A stretch of DNA of 64,000 bases from Streptomyces sp. NBC_01237 (GCF_035917275.1 NZ_CP108508.1:7130001-7194000), one strand, 5' to 3'; positions 45,108 through 55,063 are shown, counted from the first letter of the stretch. The notes: generated by a model not told the origin, from the sequence alone. Numbers and translations: made by a program.

Positions 45108-46970
45108 TCAGCCGTCCGCCAGCACCACGCACGACTCCGGCGGCAGGTGCAGCAGGCCGTCGGCGGCCGGTGGCCGGACCGGTTGCCAGGCTGCCAGTAC
45201 CCGTGCGCCCCCGCCCCGGTTCCGGCCGCCGCCCAGGGGGATCGTGGCCGGCCCGTCCGCCAGATTCACCGCGACCCGCAGATCACCCCTGCGGTACGCC
45301 AGCCAGCGGGCGTTCTCGTCGTACGCGACCTTCACCGTGGCCAGGTCCGGGTCATGGAGGTCGGACATGGCCCGGCGCAGCGCGATCAGTTCGACGTACC
45401 ACGCCCGCAGGCGCGCGTGCGGCTCGCGCTCCGGTTCGCTCCAGTCGAGACAGGAGCGGTCTCGGGTCGCCGGGTCCTGCGGGTCGGGGACCTCCTCCTC
45501 GGCCCAGCCGTGTGCCGTGAACTCCCGCCGTCTGCCGTCGCGTACGGCTCGCGCGAGCGCGGGGTCGGTGTGGTCGGTGAAGAACTGCCACGGCGTACGG
45601 GCGCCCCACTCCTCGCCCATGAACAGCATCGGGGTGAAGGGGCCGGTGAGCACCAGGGCCGCGGCGCATGCCTGGAGGCCGGGGGAGAGGGCGGCGGCGA
45701 GCCGGTCGCCCAGGGCCCGGTTGCCGATCTGGTCATGGGTCTGGGCGTACCCGACGAAGCGGTGGGCCGCGCTCCGGGTGACGTCGACGGGGCGGCCGTG
45801 CCTACGGCCCCGGAAGCTGGAGTACGTCCCGTTGTGGAAGAAGCCGCTGGTCACCGTCTTGGCCAGGGCGGCGAGCGGAGCCTGCGCGAAGTCGGCGTAG
45901 TAGCCCTGGGACTCGCCCGTGAGCGCCGTGTGCAGCGCGTGGTGGAAGTCGTCGTTCCACTGGGCGTGCAGCCCGATGCCGCCCGCCTCGCGGGGGGTGG
46001 TGGTGCGCGGGTCGCAGAGGTCCGACTCGGCGATCAGGGCCAGCGGCCGACCGGCCTCCGAGGCGAGCGCGTCGACGGCCGAGGACAGCTCCTCCAGGAA
46101 GGTGAGCGCCCGGCTGTCGGCGAGCGCGTGCACCGCGTCCAGGCGCAGCCCGTCGAGCCGGTAGTCCCGCAGCCAGGCGAGCGCGCTGCCCAGCAGGTAC
46201 GCGCGGACCTCGTCCGAGCCCGGGGCGTCGAGGTTCACCGCCGCGCCCCAGGGAGTGTGGTGGGTATCGGTGAAGTACGGGCCGAAGGCCGGGAGGTGGT
46301 TGCCGGACGGGCCGAGGTGGTTGTGGACCACGTCCAGGATCACCGCGAGCCCCAGCTCGTGCGCCCTGTCGACAAAGCGCTTCAGTCCTGCCGGGCCGCC
46401 GTACGGTTCGTGCACGGCCCACAACGACACCCCTTCGTACCCCCAGCCATGGGTGCCGGGGAAGGGGCAGACGGGCATCAGCGACACATGGGTGACGCCC
46501 AGCCCGACGAGGTGTCCGAGCCGTTCGGCGGCGGCGTCGAAGGTCCCCGCACCGGTGAACGTACCGATGTGCAGCTCGTACAGGACCGAACCCGGCAGTC
46601 CGCTCCCCGCCCAGTCGCTGCGCCAGACGTACGCCTCCTGGTCGACGACCGCGCTCATGCCGTCCGGGCCGTCCGGCTGACGACGGGACCGCGGATCGGG
46701 GAGCACGGGGCCCCCGTCCACCGCGAAGCCGTAGCGGTCGCCGTCCACCGCCCGCGCCTCGGCCCGCCACCAGCCCGTCCGCTCCGGATCACGCTCCATC
46801 GCACGTCGCGCCCCCGCCGCGGCGTCCTCCACCGCCCCCGCCCCCGGTCCTGTCCCTGCGTCAGCCACCCTCCCGGCACCCGCTTCCGCACCCGCACCCG
46901 CTCCCGCCGCCGCGCTCGACAGCCGGAGCCCGACCGACTCCGCATCCGGGGCCCATACCTCGAACTGCAT
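45108..46970 (-). CDS. treZ: malto-oligosyltrehalose trehalohydrolase
   Basis: TreZ releases trehalose from the end of maltooligosyl trehalose made by TreY. The 620-residue GH13 enzyme has an N-terminal beta-sandwich ([17 protein letters not shown]), [11 protein letters not shown], the GH13 regions [24 protein letters not shown] (nucleophile Asp) and LIAESD (acid Glu), and [14 protein letters not shown]. An Ala/Gly-rich insertion of about 40 residues sits at about 18-58 inside the N-terminal domain. treY and glgX lie 6-10 kb away on the same strand with unrelated genes between, so the route is split over several units. Confidence 0.95.
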   Translation of the reverse strand: MQFEVWAPDAESVGLRLSSAAAGAGAGAEAGAGRVADAGTGPGAGAVEDAAAGARRAMERDPERTGWWRAEARAVDGDRYGFAVDGGPVLPDPRSRRQPDGPDGMSAVVDQEAYVWRSDWAGSGLPGSVLYELHIGTFTGAGTFDAAAERLGHLVGLGVTHVSLMPVCPFPGTHGWGYEGVSLWAVHEPYGGPAGLKRFVDRAHELGLAVILDVVHNHLGPSGNHLPAFGPYFTDTHHTPWGAAVNLDAPGSDEVRAYLLGSALAWLRDYRLDGLRLDAVHALADSRALTFLEELSSAVDALASEAGRPLALIAESDLCDPRTTTPREAGGIGLHAQWNDDFHHALHTALTGESQGYYADFAQAPLAALAKTVTSGFFHNGTYSSFRGRRHGRPVDVTRSAAHRFVGYAQTHDQIGNRALGDRLAAALSPGLQACAAALVLTGPFTPMLFMGEEWGARTPWQFFTDHTDPALARAVRDGRRREFTAHGWAEEEVPDPQDPATRDRSCLDWSEPEREPHARLRAWYVELIALRRAMSDLHDPDLATVKVAYDENARWLAYRRGDLRVAVNLADGPATIPLGGGRNRGGGARVLAAWQPVRPPAADGLLHLPPESCVVLADG

Positions 46971-47139
46971 TCACCACTCCTCGTCCATGAACAGGTCGCC
47001 CGAAGGCGGCTCCATGATCGGCGGAAGTCGCGCTCACGGCCCCGGAACACTAGAGCGAGCCCGTTACTGGCGATTAGGGTCTGGTTCTGATCATTGCCCT
47101 GCCAGGTTCTGCTCATACGTACGGCTGCTGGAGGCCGAG

Positions 47140-48486
47140 ATGACCGTCCCGATGTTCCCTCCGGGCTTCCTCTGGGGAGCCTCTGCCTCCGCTTTTCAGA
47201 CCGAGGGGGCCGTCGACACCGCCGGTAAGGGCCCCTCCGGCTGGGACGCCTTCGCCGCGCGGCCGGGCCGGATCAAGGACGGCACCGACACCACCCGCGG
47301 CACCGGCTTCTACGAGCGATACCGCGAGGATGTCGCCCTGCTCGCGGGGCTGGGGGCGGACGCCTTCCGGTTCTCCGTCAGCTGGCCCCGTGTGGTGCCC
47401 GGAGGCAGCGGAGCGGTCAACCCCGAAGGGCTCGACTTCTACGACCGGCTCGTCGACGAACTCTGCGCCCACGGCATCACCCCGGCCCCCACCCTCTACC
47501 ACTGGGACACCCCGCTGCCCCTGGACGAGGCGGGCGGCTGGCTCGACCGGGACACCGCCTACCGCTTCGCCGAGTACGCGGGCATCGTCGCCGAACGGCT
47601 CGCCGACCGCGTACCCATGTGGATCACCATCAACGAACCCGCCGAAGTCACCCTGCTGGGCTACGCGCTCGGTGAGCACGCCCCCGGGCGCACGCTCCTC
47701 TTCGACGCGCTGCCCGCCGCCCACCACCAGCTGCTCGCCCACGGCCTCGCCGTCCGCGCGCTGCGCGCGGCGGGCGCCGACAACATCGGCGCCGCCCTCT
47801 CGCACGCCCCCGTGTGGACGGCCGGGGACAGCGAGGAGGACCGCTTCGGCGCGGAGCTGTACGACACGCTCACCAACTGGCTGTTCGCCGATCCGATCCT
47901 CACCGGCCGCTACCCCGACGAGAACCTCGCGGCCCTGATGCCCGGCCCGGTGGCGGACGACCTGAAAGTCATCTCGGCACCGCTCGACTGGTACGGCGTC
48001 AACTACTACAACCCCACCCTCGTCGGTGCCCCCAAGCCGGAAGCCCTCGACTCCTTCTCCGGCTTCGGCATGCCCGCCGAACTCCCCTTCGGCATCCGCG
48101 AGATCGAGGGCTACGAGAAGACCGACTTCGGCTGGCCCGTCGTCCCCGAAGGGCTGAACGAGACACTCACCCTGCTGCGCGGGCGCTTCGGCGACCGGCT
48201 CCCGCCGCTGTACATCACGGAGAACGGCTGCGCGATCGACGAGCCCCTCGCCGACCACCGTCGCATCGACTACCTCGAAGGCCACCTCACCGCCCTGCGC
48301 GCCGCCATCGACACGGGGATCGACGTGCGCGGCTACTTCACCTGGTCGCTCACCGACAACATCGAATGGACCGAGGGCGTCGCCAAGCGCTTCGGGCTCG
48401 TCCACGTCGACCACGAGACGATGCGCCGGACGCCGAAGGCGTCCTACGACTGGTACCGCGACCTGATCCGCGCACAGAAGAGCTGA
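47140..48486 (+). CDS. GH1 family beta-glucosidase
   Basis: The 448-residue enzyme hydrolyses beta-glucosides such as cellobiose inside the cell. FPPGFLWGASASAFQTEGA begins the barrel; the acid/base Glu is in WITINEPAEV, the nucleophile Glu in YITENGCAID, and SLTDNIEWTEGVAKRFGLV closes it. The ATG has TGGAGG seven bases upstream; the longer frame upstream is not credible. It is divergent from treZ. No LacI-type operator is obvious in the gap. Confidence 0.95.
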   Translation: MTVPMFPPGFLWGASASAFQTEGAVDTAGKGPSGWDAFAARPGRIKDGTDTTRGTGFYERYREDVALLAGLGADAFRFSVSWPRVVPGGSGAVNPEGLDFYDRLVDELCAHGITPAPTLYHWDTPLPLDEAGGWLDRDTAYRFAEYAGIVAERLADRVPMWITINEPAEVTLLGYALGEHAPGRTLLFDALPAAHHQLLAHGLAVRALRAAGADNIGAALSHAPVWTAGDSEEDRFGAELYDTLTNWLFADPILTGRYPDENLAALMPGPVADDLKVISAPLDWYGVNYYNPTLVGAPKPEALDSFSGFGMPAELPFGIREIEGYEKTDFGWPVVPEGLNETLTLLRGRFGDRLPPLYITENGCAIDEPLADHRRIDYLEGHLTALRAAIDTGIDVRGYFTWSLTDNIEWTEGVAKRFGLVHVDHETMRRTPKASYDWYRDLIRAQKS

Positions 48487-48554
48487 ACGCGGACCGCTCC
48501 GCACGGGACCGCCCGGCGAGCACGTGACGGCCCCCGCCGAGCGGCTGCTGCCGT

Positions 48555-48582
48555 GCCTCGCCGGCCGACGGGCCGGCGAGGC
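48555..48582. terminator. 12-bp-stem convergent terminator
   Basis: GCCTCGCCGGCC and GGCCGGCGAGGC are perfectly complementary around GACG. It lies between the convergent beta-glucosidase and GNAT genes, ending eight bases before the GNAT stop. Confidence 0.85.
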
Positions 48583-48590
48583 CGGTGGAC

Positions 48591-49502
48591 TCACGCCAGA
48601 TGGACGCGTTCCTGCGTGATGCGATGACCGGCGCGGGCGAACGCGACCGCCATCGGCAGGTTCCCCCGGTCGGTCGCGCCCGCGACGAACTCGGCGCCCT
48701 GCTCAGCCAAGAAGTGCGTGCACTCCACGAGCAGGTCGTAGCCGTAGCCGTGGCCACGCGCTTCGGGAACGACCCCGATGAAACCGACGCACGGGCCCGA
48801 CGGGTTGTGCGCGGGCACGTGGATGCCCGCCACCGCGCCGTCCGCCGTGTACGCCAGCTGCCACCAGGAACGCGGCGAGGGGCACCAGTGGAAGAAGTCC
48901 AGCTCTTCCTGGGCCGCCGCCTCAAGACCGCCGGGACCCTCGATCGCCTTGCGCGCGTGGGCGTCCAGCGTGACGGAGTGGACCCGGCGCAGGACCTCCA
49001 TGATCACGGCGTCGTCGGGCTCCGGCCGGAAGGTCAGCCGCCCGGGACGCTCGGGCAGGCCGTCGTCCGGGGTCCAGAGATAGCGGTAGCGCTCGACCAG
49101 CGGCTCCAGGCCGCTCGCCGTGGCGGCGGCGATCCGGGCCTCCGCGGCGGCCGTGACCGCGGGGACCTCCCGCCAGTTCGCGGGCAGGATCAGTTCGTAC
49201 TCGACGTGGAACGGTGCGCGGCGCAGGAGTTCGGCGCCCGCCCCGTCCTCGCCGTCCGCGAAGTCGAACCAGTTCAGCAGGACGGGTTCGGTGTCATCGG
49301 GCCCCGCCCACCAGGCGGCCCTGGCCACCACGGTGCCGTCGCGCAGGGCGACCCAGGTCCACTCGGGGCGGTACTCTCCGCCGTTCAGCACCGTGGCGTA
49401 CCGGTGGCCGAACGCGGCACGGCCGACAAGACCGCTGTCCTGCAGGGAGTCGAAAAGCTCTGCGTCGCTCTCGCTGAGCGCGCGGATGACCAGATCGGTC
49501 AT
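48591..49502 (-). CDS. GNAT-family acetyltransferase (1)
   Basis: The 303-residue protein has a C-terminal GNAT fold with the acetyl-CoA loop in FIGVVPEARGHGYGYDLL and the strand HFLAEQGAEFVAGATDRGNL. The N-terminal half contains WTWVALRDGTVVARAAWW and a variable linker, so the whole is about twice the size of a single GNAT domain, as in two-lobe actinomycete enzymes. It is a clear paralogue of the gene at 49778-50731 on the same strand, about 275 bases away. A short open frame with a strong ribosome site precedes it. The substrate is unknown. Confidence 0.9.
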   Translation of the reverse strand: MTDLVIRALSESDAELFDSLQDSGLVGRAAFGHRYATVLNGGEYRPEWTWVALRDGTVVARAAWWAGPDDTEPVLLNWFDFADGEDGAGAELLRRAPFHVEYELILPANWREVPAVTAAAEARIAAATASGLEPLVERYRYLWTPDDGLPERPGRLTFRPEPDDAVIMEVLRRVHSVTLDAHARKAIEGPGGLEAAAQEELDFFHWCPSPRSWWQLAYTADGAVAGIHVPAHNPSGPCVGFIGVVPEARGHGYGYDLLVECTHFLAEQGAEFVAGATDRGNLPMAVAFARAGHRITQERVHLA

Positions 49503-49538
49503 GGAAATGTCCTCCGGGACGGAATGCCGCGCGCCCGG

Positions 49539-49625
49539 TCAGACGGAGTCCGACACCGCCCTGCGGACGGGACGGGAGCGCGGGAATGAGGTGCTACGGA
49601 TGGTGGTGCAGTTGCTCGTACGCAC
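49539..49625 (-). CDS. possible 28-codon leader peptide ahead of GNAT (1)
   Basis: A GTG with AAGGAGG eight bases upstream opens a 28-codon frame (VRTSNCTTIRSTSF ... PVRRAVSDSV) that ends 36 bases before the GNAT start. It is Arg/Ser/Thr-rich. It may be a translated leader that controls the gene, or chance. No known leader motif is recognised. Confidence 0.35.
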   Translation of the reverse strand: MRTSNCTTIRSTSFPRSRPVRRAVSDSV

Positions 49626-49777
49626 TTCTCTCGCCTCCTTCCACGACTTCGCACGATCGGGTCCGACGTTGCGCGGTGACACTAACCCGGCGCCGGACGG
49701 CCCGTCCACCGATTAACGAGGGGGACGGGCCGGCGCCGCGAGCCGGTGGTCCCGGCCTCAGCCCGGGACCATGGCCG

Positions 49778-50731
49778 TCAGTCCCAGACCATGTTGAACG
49801 AGCGCTCGAAGTTCACGTACCCCAGGCGCTCGAAGGACTTCGCCATCGGCACATTGTCGAGGTCCGTCGCGGCCCTGATCCGGTCCACTCCCTGTGCGGC
49901 GAGCACCCGGGTGCCCTCGGCGAGGATGTCGTCGATGTAGCCCTGCCCGCGGTGCGCCGGTACGACACCGATGTACGCGATGATCGGGTTGTAGTTGTTG
50001 CGGGCCGGGACGACGAATCCGACCGGCTCACCGCCGGGCAGCTCGGCCACCCGCCACCAGTCCCGCGGGCTCCGGTAGCCCGCCAGTTCCTCGTCGTAGT
50101 GCTTCTCCGCCGCCTCGCGGGCGCTCAGCCCGGACGCCAGGTCCGCCCGGCCGTGCGCGTCGAGGGTGCCCGCCATCACGGGCGTCATCAGCGCGACGAG
50201 ATCCTCGCGCCCGGAGACCTGCCGGAACACCAGCCAGCCACTGTCCGCGGGGACCGGCGTCCCGGCCCGCCACTCCAGGCGCAGCCGCTCCACCAGCATC
50301 CGGGCGCCGGTGCGTTCCATCACCCGGACCCGGGCCTCGACGATATCCCGCGCCGCCGGGTCCTCGTGCCAGTCGGGCGGCACGAAGCGGCCGTACTCGG
50401 GACGCGCCGCGCCCTTCGGCAGGACCGCCGCCGTCGCCGTCTCCAGCAGCCGTTCCCCGATCGCGCCGCGCTCCGGCTCCGGCAGGGTGTCGTCCAGGTC
50501 GAAGAAGTCCAGCGCCAGCGGCTGCCCGCCCTCCTCCGAGGTCCACCAGGCGGCGCGGGCCACGACGCGTTCGCCGCGCAGGGCCACCCACATCCACTCC
50601 GGGCGGCGGCGGCCGGTGGCCAGATCGTCCGCCAGCTCGTGGTCCAGGACGTACGACAGACGGCGGAACAGGTCCAGTTCCTGCGGTCCCGCCAGCGGAC
50701 GGACAGTCAATTCCTGTGGTGCAAGGGTCAC
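49778..50731 (-). CDS. GNAT-family acetyltransferase (2)
   Basis: The 317-residue paralogue of the preceding GNAT shares WMWVALRGERVVARAAWW near residue 46, the dimer region with WRVAELPGGEPVGFVVPA, and the acetyl-CoA loop AYIGVVPAHRGQGYIDDIL, ending in AKSFERLGYVNFERSF. The two genes lie in tandem, probably from a duplication, but differ enough to use different acceptors. The gap of 275 bases ahead of GNAT (1) means each may have its own promoter. Confidence 0.9.
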   Translation of the reverse strand: MTLAPQELTVRPLAGPQELDLFRRLSYVLDHELADDLATGRRRPEWMWVALRGERVVARAAWWTSEEGGQPLALDFFDLDDTLPEPERGAIGERLLETATAAVLPKGAARPEYGRFVPPDWHEDPAARDIVEARVRVMERTGARMLVERLRLEWRAGTPVPADSGWLVFRQVSGREDLVALMTPVMAGTLDAHGRADLASGLSAREAAEKHYDEELAGYRSPRDWWRVAELPGGEPVGFVVPARNNYNPIIAYIGVVPAHRGQGYIDDILAEGTRVLAAQGVDRIRAATDLDNVPMAKSFERLGYVNFERSFNMVWD

Positions 50732-50861
50732 AAAGTCTCCTCATGGAATGTAGGCCGCAGACCCTAACAACGGCTTCCGGCCAGCAGCACCGCAGGTCAG
50801 CAGGCGAGTAAAGCGGGGTTCTTCTGGACACCCCGGCCCGGTCGGCCCGACAATCGACTCT

Positions 50862-51428
50862 GTGACGTCCTCCTTCGAGTTCCACACGTATCCCGCGCGG
50901 CTGTCGGACGCCCAGCGCGACCGTGTCCTCGGCGTGCTCAGAGAGGGTGCCGCACAGGGCAAGCTCTCCCACGACACCTTCATGCGACGCATGGAACTGG
51001 CCCTCGTCGCCCGTGGCCCCGAGGAACTGGCGGCGCTCACCTCCGACCTGGACTCCGGCGGCCGCTGGACCCGGAGCCTGGTCCGGGCCGTGGGCGGTCT
51101 GTCGGCCTTCCCGGGGCGGATGCGCCGGGCCTGGCAGACCGAACGGCTGCCGAAGCTGCTGCTGCCCGCGCCCGGCCCGCATCCGCTGCTCATAGGCCGC
51201 GATCCGGGCAACGGACTCCGGCTCAACCACGAGACCGTGTCCCGGCTGCACGCCGAGCTCACCGTGCAGGGCGGCCGATGGGTGCTGCGCGACCTCGGCT
51301 CGACGAACGGCACCTGCGTCAACGGCCAGCGCCTCGTCGGATCGGTCCCGGTGCGCGACGGGGACCAGGTGAGCTTCGGCCGGATGAGTTTCCGGCTGAC
51401 CACCCCGACGCTCCGGCCACCGGCCTGA
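50862..51428 (+). CDS. DUF1707-FHA domain protein
   Basis: The 188-residue protein has an N-terminal DUF1707 segment (SDAQRDRVLGVLREGAAQGKL, then FMRRMELALVARGPEEL) and a C-terminal FHA domain with the phosphothreonine-binding residues in LIGRDPGNGLRL, TVSRLHAEL and LRDLGSTNGTCVNG. It should recognise Thr-phosphorylated partners of Ser/Thr kinases. The two receptor kinases in this window are 20 kb away and nothing ties them to it. The start is GTG with TCGACTCT upstream and no strong ribosome site. Confidence 0.93.
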   Translation: MTSSFEFHTYPARLSDAQRDRVLGVLREGAAQGKLSHDTFMRRMELALVARGPEELAALTSDLDSGGRWTRSLVRAVGGLSAFPGRMRRAWQTERLPKLLLPAPGPHPLLIGRDPGNGLRLNHETVSRLHAELTVQGGRWVLRDLGSTNGTCVNGQRLVGSVPVRDGDQVSFGRMSFRLTTPTLRPPA

Positions 51429-51493
51429 CCCGCTGCTGGGCTCCGCGTCCCGCCGGCCACCGGCCTGACCCCGCTGCCGGGCCCCGGGTCCCG
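51413..51493. repeat. 40-bp tandem repeat over the FHA stop codon
   Basis: CCGGCCACCGGCCTGACC occurs at 51413 and again at 51453; the 40-base units are about 85 percent identical and the first contains the stop codon of the FHA gene. A duplicated gene end is the simplest reading. Confidence 0.7.
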
Positions 51494-51636
51494 CCCCGTA
51501 CCCCCACCTGCTCCCGCATCCCCGCACCCGCCCGCCCGTCACTCGAACGGCGGTACGCCCACTGCGGTGAGCTCCCGGTGGTGGTCGGCTGAGGGCACCC
51601 GCGTCGGACAGCGACGCACCGACCCCGGGGGTACGG

Positions 51637-52674
51637 ATGCCGGTCGACGGACCCGAGCGCCTGCCCACGGCCCGCGCCCCCCGGCAGCCGGGCGGGCCTC
51701 CCGGCCTCCTGTCGCCCGGCGCGGCCACCGACCCCTACCGGCTCCGGCTCTATCGCGTCCTGCGCGAGGACTTCCCGCTCTGCTACGACGAGGAGCTCGG
51801 CGCCTGGCTGCTCAGCAGGTACGCCGATGTGGCCGCCGCGCTCACCGATCCCCGGTTCGCCGGCTGTCCGCACGACGGCGCACCCCTCGGCGGCCCCGCC
51901 CCGCTCGGACTCTGCCGGGGCGCCATCGGCTGCACCACCCCGGACGAAGGGCCACCGCGGCCCGCGGCACGGGCGAGCGCCGTCCACCGCAAGGCCGTCG
52001 AGCGGACCGCGTACGTCCTCGCCCGCCGGATAGCGGGCCGTCAACAGGCCGATCTGGTCGAGGAGTTCTGCCGCTGGCTCCCCGCCGGTGCCGCGGCCGC
52101 CGTGCGCGGGCCGTCCGCGCCCGACCTCACCCGGCTCCCGCGCACCGCCCTCCACCTACGGCTCACCCGCCCCGCCGCCGCCACCGACTGCGCCGGGCAC
52201 ACCGCCCTGCGCGAGACGGCCCTCGCCTCGTTCCTGGCCAACCTGCTCGACGACACCGACCTGCTGGCCGCCGTACGCACCGAACCCGGTCTGATCGCGG
52301 GGGCCTGGACGGAGACCCTGCGCCGCGACCCGCCCGTCCAGATCGTCCTGCGCCGCACCCGCACCGACGTCCGCGTCAGCGGCGGCACGCTCCCCGCCGG
52401 GGCGCCCGTCGCCTGTCTGATCGGCGCGGCGGGCCGCGACCCGGACAGATTCGACGCCCCCGACCGCTTCGACCCGTTCCGCGCCGATCCGGGCGCTCTC
52501 ACCACCGGCCCCGCGGGCTGCCCCGCCGTGGTGCTGGGCCGGCTCGAAGCCGAGCACGGACTGTGCGCCCTGCTGGACGCCATGCCCGGCCTCCGCTGGG
52601 CGGACGGCTTCCGCCCCGTCGCCACCGGGCTGCTCACCCGCGGTCCGAGGTCCCTTCTCGTACGGCCCTCCTGA
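51637..52674 (+). CDS. short, divergent cytochrome P450-like protein
   Basis: The 345-residue product is about 50 residues shorter than usual P450s. ETLRRDPPV near residue 226 matches the ExxR motif, and AAGRDPDRFDAPDRFDPFR matches the segment before the haem loop. The haem loop itself reads TTGPAGCPAVVLGRLEAEHG: Cys295 aligns with the haem ligand and RLEAE with the helix after it, but the Phe and the glycines of FGxGxHxC are lost. The I-helix AGxDT motif is not evident. The 3' end overlaps treY by 41 bases, tail to tail. It may bind haem poorly or not at all. Confidence 0.75.
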   Translation: MPVDGPERLPTARAPRQPGGPPGLLSPGAATDPYRLRLYRVLREDFPLCYDEELGAWLLSRYADVAAALTDPRFAGCPHDGAPLGGPAPLGLCRGAIGCTTPDEGPPRPAARASAVHRKAVERTAYVLARRIAGRQQADLVEEFCRWLPAGAAAAVRGPSAPDLTRLPRTALHLRLTRPAAATDCAGHTALRETALASFLANLLDDTDLLAAVRTEPGLIAGAWTETLRRDPPVQIVLRRTRTDVRVSGGTLPAGAPVACLIGAAGRDPDRFDAPDRFDPFRADPGALTTGPAGCPAVVLGRLEAEHGLCALLDAMPGLRWADGFRPVATGLLTRGPRSLLVRPS

Positions 52675-55063
52675 GCAGCGCCACCGGCCGCTCGGCGAAC
52701 AGCTCGTCCACCGCGACCGTGGAGCCGGAGAACTCCCGGCCCGGCGACAGGACGTCCTGCCAAGGACCCGCGTCCGGCAGGGCCAGCACCGTCCCCCGCC
52801 AGCCACCCTCCTCCGCCAGCCGCAGCGACAGCCGGGTCACCGCCGTGACCACCTCGCCCGACCGGCAGAACGCCACACAGTGCCCGGCCGCCGAACCGCG
52901 CGCGACCAGCGGGGCGTACGTCCCCGACTCCCCGAACACCTCCGGCCGCGCCCGCCGCAGCCCCAGCGCCGCCACCGTGAGCGCCGCCTTCTCGTCGGAG
53001 ACGTCCGTGCCGTCGGCGGTGCTGCCGGCGGCGTCCACGACACCGCCGGGGCGCCGGAACGGCCGCCGGTTGTCCGGGTCGACCAGCGCGATGTACTCGC
53101 GCTCGGTGCCCTGGTACAGATCGGGCACCCCCGGCATCGTCAGATGCACCAGCGCCGCCCCCAGCACATTGGCCCGCACGAACGGGCCGAGCGCGCGCGC
53201 GAACCGGGTCACCAGCGTCCGCGCCGCCCCGGTGGCGCTGCCCGGACCGGCCGCGACGAAGTCCGTCACGGCCCGTTCGTACCCCGGATCCGGCTCGGTC
53301 CAGCTCGTGACGAGTCCCGCCTCGCGCACGGCCTTGAGCAGCGCCGGCTCCAGCCGCCCCGCCATCTCCCCGGCCGGCAGCACCGCGCAGCCGTACGACG
53401 ACTGCCATGCCTGCCAGGCCAGCTGGGGGTCGGGCGCCGCCACCGCCGTCGCCCGCGTCAACTGTGCCACCAGCGAGGACCATCGCTCCGGGCACTCCGA
53501 GAGCACCGCGATCCTGGCCCGTACGTCGGCGCTGCGCTTGGTGTCGTGCGTGGTCAGCACCGTGCCGGTGGAGGGCCAGTCCCGGGCCAGCCGTGCGCAG
53601 AACGCGTGGAACTTCTCCGGCGCCACGGCGGGCCGCCCCGGATCGCCGCCCACCTCGGTCGCGGAGATCAGCGGGACATAGCGGTAGAACGCGGTGTCCT
53701 CGACCGACTTGGCGTGCAGCGCCGACGCCGTCTGCGCGAACCTGGCGCAGAACGCCGCCTGTTCCGCCCCCTCGCCGAGCCGCCCCAGCGCCAGAGCCCG
53801 CACCACGTCGACGGCCGCCGCCTCCTGCGGCACGGAGAAGGCGGCCTTCGCGTCCCGGACCGCCTCGTCCGGAAGGGCCGACGCGGCGACCTCCGTGAGC
53901 TGCCCGCCCGCGGTGACGTACGGGCGGTAGACCGGGATCCGGACCAGCAGTTCGCGTACGGCGGCGCGCAGCGCCCACGGGGCGTGGTCGCGCAGCGCGG
54001 GGTCCGCGGCGCAGACCCCGACCGCCAGCCGGGTCAGCCAGGCGGTCTCGGCGGCCAGTTCATGGGTCACCACGCGGTACGCGGCACGGCGCACGGTGGC
54101 CTTCCAGTAGCCGCCCCGGTCCTCCGGCGGGCCCGCGAAGTCCCGGTAGCGGCCGAGCAGCTCCGCGGCACCGGCCGGGTCGGTGAACAGTCCGTCGATC
54201 CGGTGCAGCGCGTCGTACCCCGTCGTCCCGGCGACCGCCCAGCCCGCGGGCAGCGGCTCGGTGCCGGTGAGGATCTTCTCCACCACCGTCCACCGGCCGT
54301 CGGTGGCCCGGTGGAGCCGTTCCAGATAGGCCGCCGGGTCGGCGAGTCCGTCCGGGTGGTCGACGCGCAGCCCGTCGAGCACGCCCTCCCGGAGCAGTTC
54401 GAGCACCTTGGCGTGGGTGGCGTCGAAGACCTCGGGGTGCTCGACGCGGACCCCGATCAGCTCGGACACGGTGAAGAAGCGCCGGTAGTTCAGCTCGGTA
54501 CGGGCCAGCCGCCACCAGCCGAGCCGGTAGTGCTGGGCGTCCAGGAGTTCGGGCAGCGCCAGCGCGGCCGTGCCCTCGCGCAGCGGGAACTCCTGCTCGC
54601 CGTGGCGCAGCACGTCCCCGTCGACCGAGAACCCGGCGAGCTCGTCGCCGATGCGCCCGGCGAGGACCGGCAGCAGCACCTTGCCGCCGTGCGCCGTCCA
54701 GTCGATGTCGAACCAGCGGGCGTACGGGGACGCCGGGCCCTCGCGCAGGACCTCCCACAGCGCCCGGTTGTGGCGGGGCGCGGCGGCCATGTGGTTGGGC
54801 ACGATGTCCAGGATCAGCCCGAGCCCGTGCTCCCGGGCCGTGGCGGCGAGCCGCCGCAGCCCCTCCTCACCGCCCAGCTCGGCCCGGACCCGGCTGTGGT
54901 CGACGACGTCGTAGCCGTGCCGGGAACCGGGGACGGCCTCCAGGACGGGCGACAGATGCAGATGGGAGACACCGAGCGCGGCGAGATACGGCACCGCGTC
55001 TTCGGCGGCCGAGAAGGGGAAGTCCGGCTGGAGCTGGAGCCGGTACGTGGCGGTGGGCGTCAT
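52634..55063 (-). CDS. treY: malto-oligosyltrehalose synthase
   Basis: TreY turns the reducing-end alpha-1,4 bond of maltodextrins into an alpha-1,1 bond, forming maltooligosyl trehalose for TreZ. The 809-residue GH13 enzyme has TATYRLQLQPDFPFSAA, LGVSHLHLSPVLEAVPGS, DIVPNHMA, the nucleophile segment LDGLRVDHPDGLADP, and FYRYVPLISATEVGGDP. All the expected blocks are present at full length. It is followed upstream by glgX on the same strand after about 90 bases, so the two are probably one operon. The stop lies inside the 3' end of the opposing P450 gene. Confidence 0.95.
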   Translation of the reverse strand: MTPTATYRLQLQPDFPFSAAEDAVPYLAALGVSHLHLSPVLEAVPGSRHGYDVVDHSRVRAELGGEEGLRRLAATAREHGLGLILDIVPNHMAAAPRHNRALWEVLREGPASPYARWFDIDWTAHGGKVLLPVLAGRIGDELAGFSVDGDVLRHGEQEFPLREGTAALALPELLDAQHYRLGWWRLARTELNYRRFFTVSELIGVRVEHPEVFDATHAKVLELLREGVLDGLRVDHPDGLADPAAYLERLHRATDGRWTVVEKILTGTEPLPAGWAVAGTTGYDALHRIDGLFTDPAGAAELLGRYRDFAGPPEDRGGYWKATVRRAAYRVVTHELAAETAWLTRLAVGVCAADPALRDHAPWALRAAVRELLVRIPVYRPYVTAGGQLTEVAASALPDEAVRDAKAAFSVPQEAAAVDVVRALALGRLGEGAEQAAFCARFAQTASALHAKSVEDTAFYRYVPLISATEVGGDPGRPAVAPEKFHAFCARLARDWPSTGTVLTTHDTKRSADVRARIAVLSECPERWSSLVAQLTRATAVAAPDPQLAWQAWQSSYGCAVLPAGEMAGRLEPALLKAVREAGLVTSWTEPDPGYERAVTDFVAAGPGSATGAARTLVTRFARALGPFVRANVLGAALVHLTMPGVPDLYQGTEREYIALVDPDNRRPFRRPGGVVDAAGSTADGTDVSDEKAALTVAALGLRRARPEVFGESGTYAPLVARGSAAGHCVAFCRSGEVVTAVTRLSLRLAEEGGWRGTVLALPDAGPWQDVLSPGREFSGSTVAVDELFAERPVALLRRAVREGTSDRG

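Noticed and set aside
52041..53978. Minus-strand frame of 645 codons opposite the P450 and treY 3' end
   Set aside because: In treY it is another frame of the same strand and its translation is Gly/Arg/Ala low complexity.
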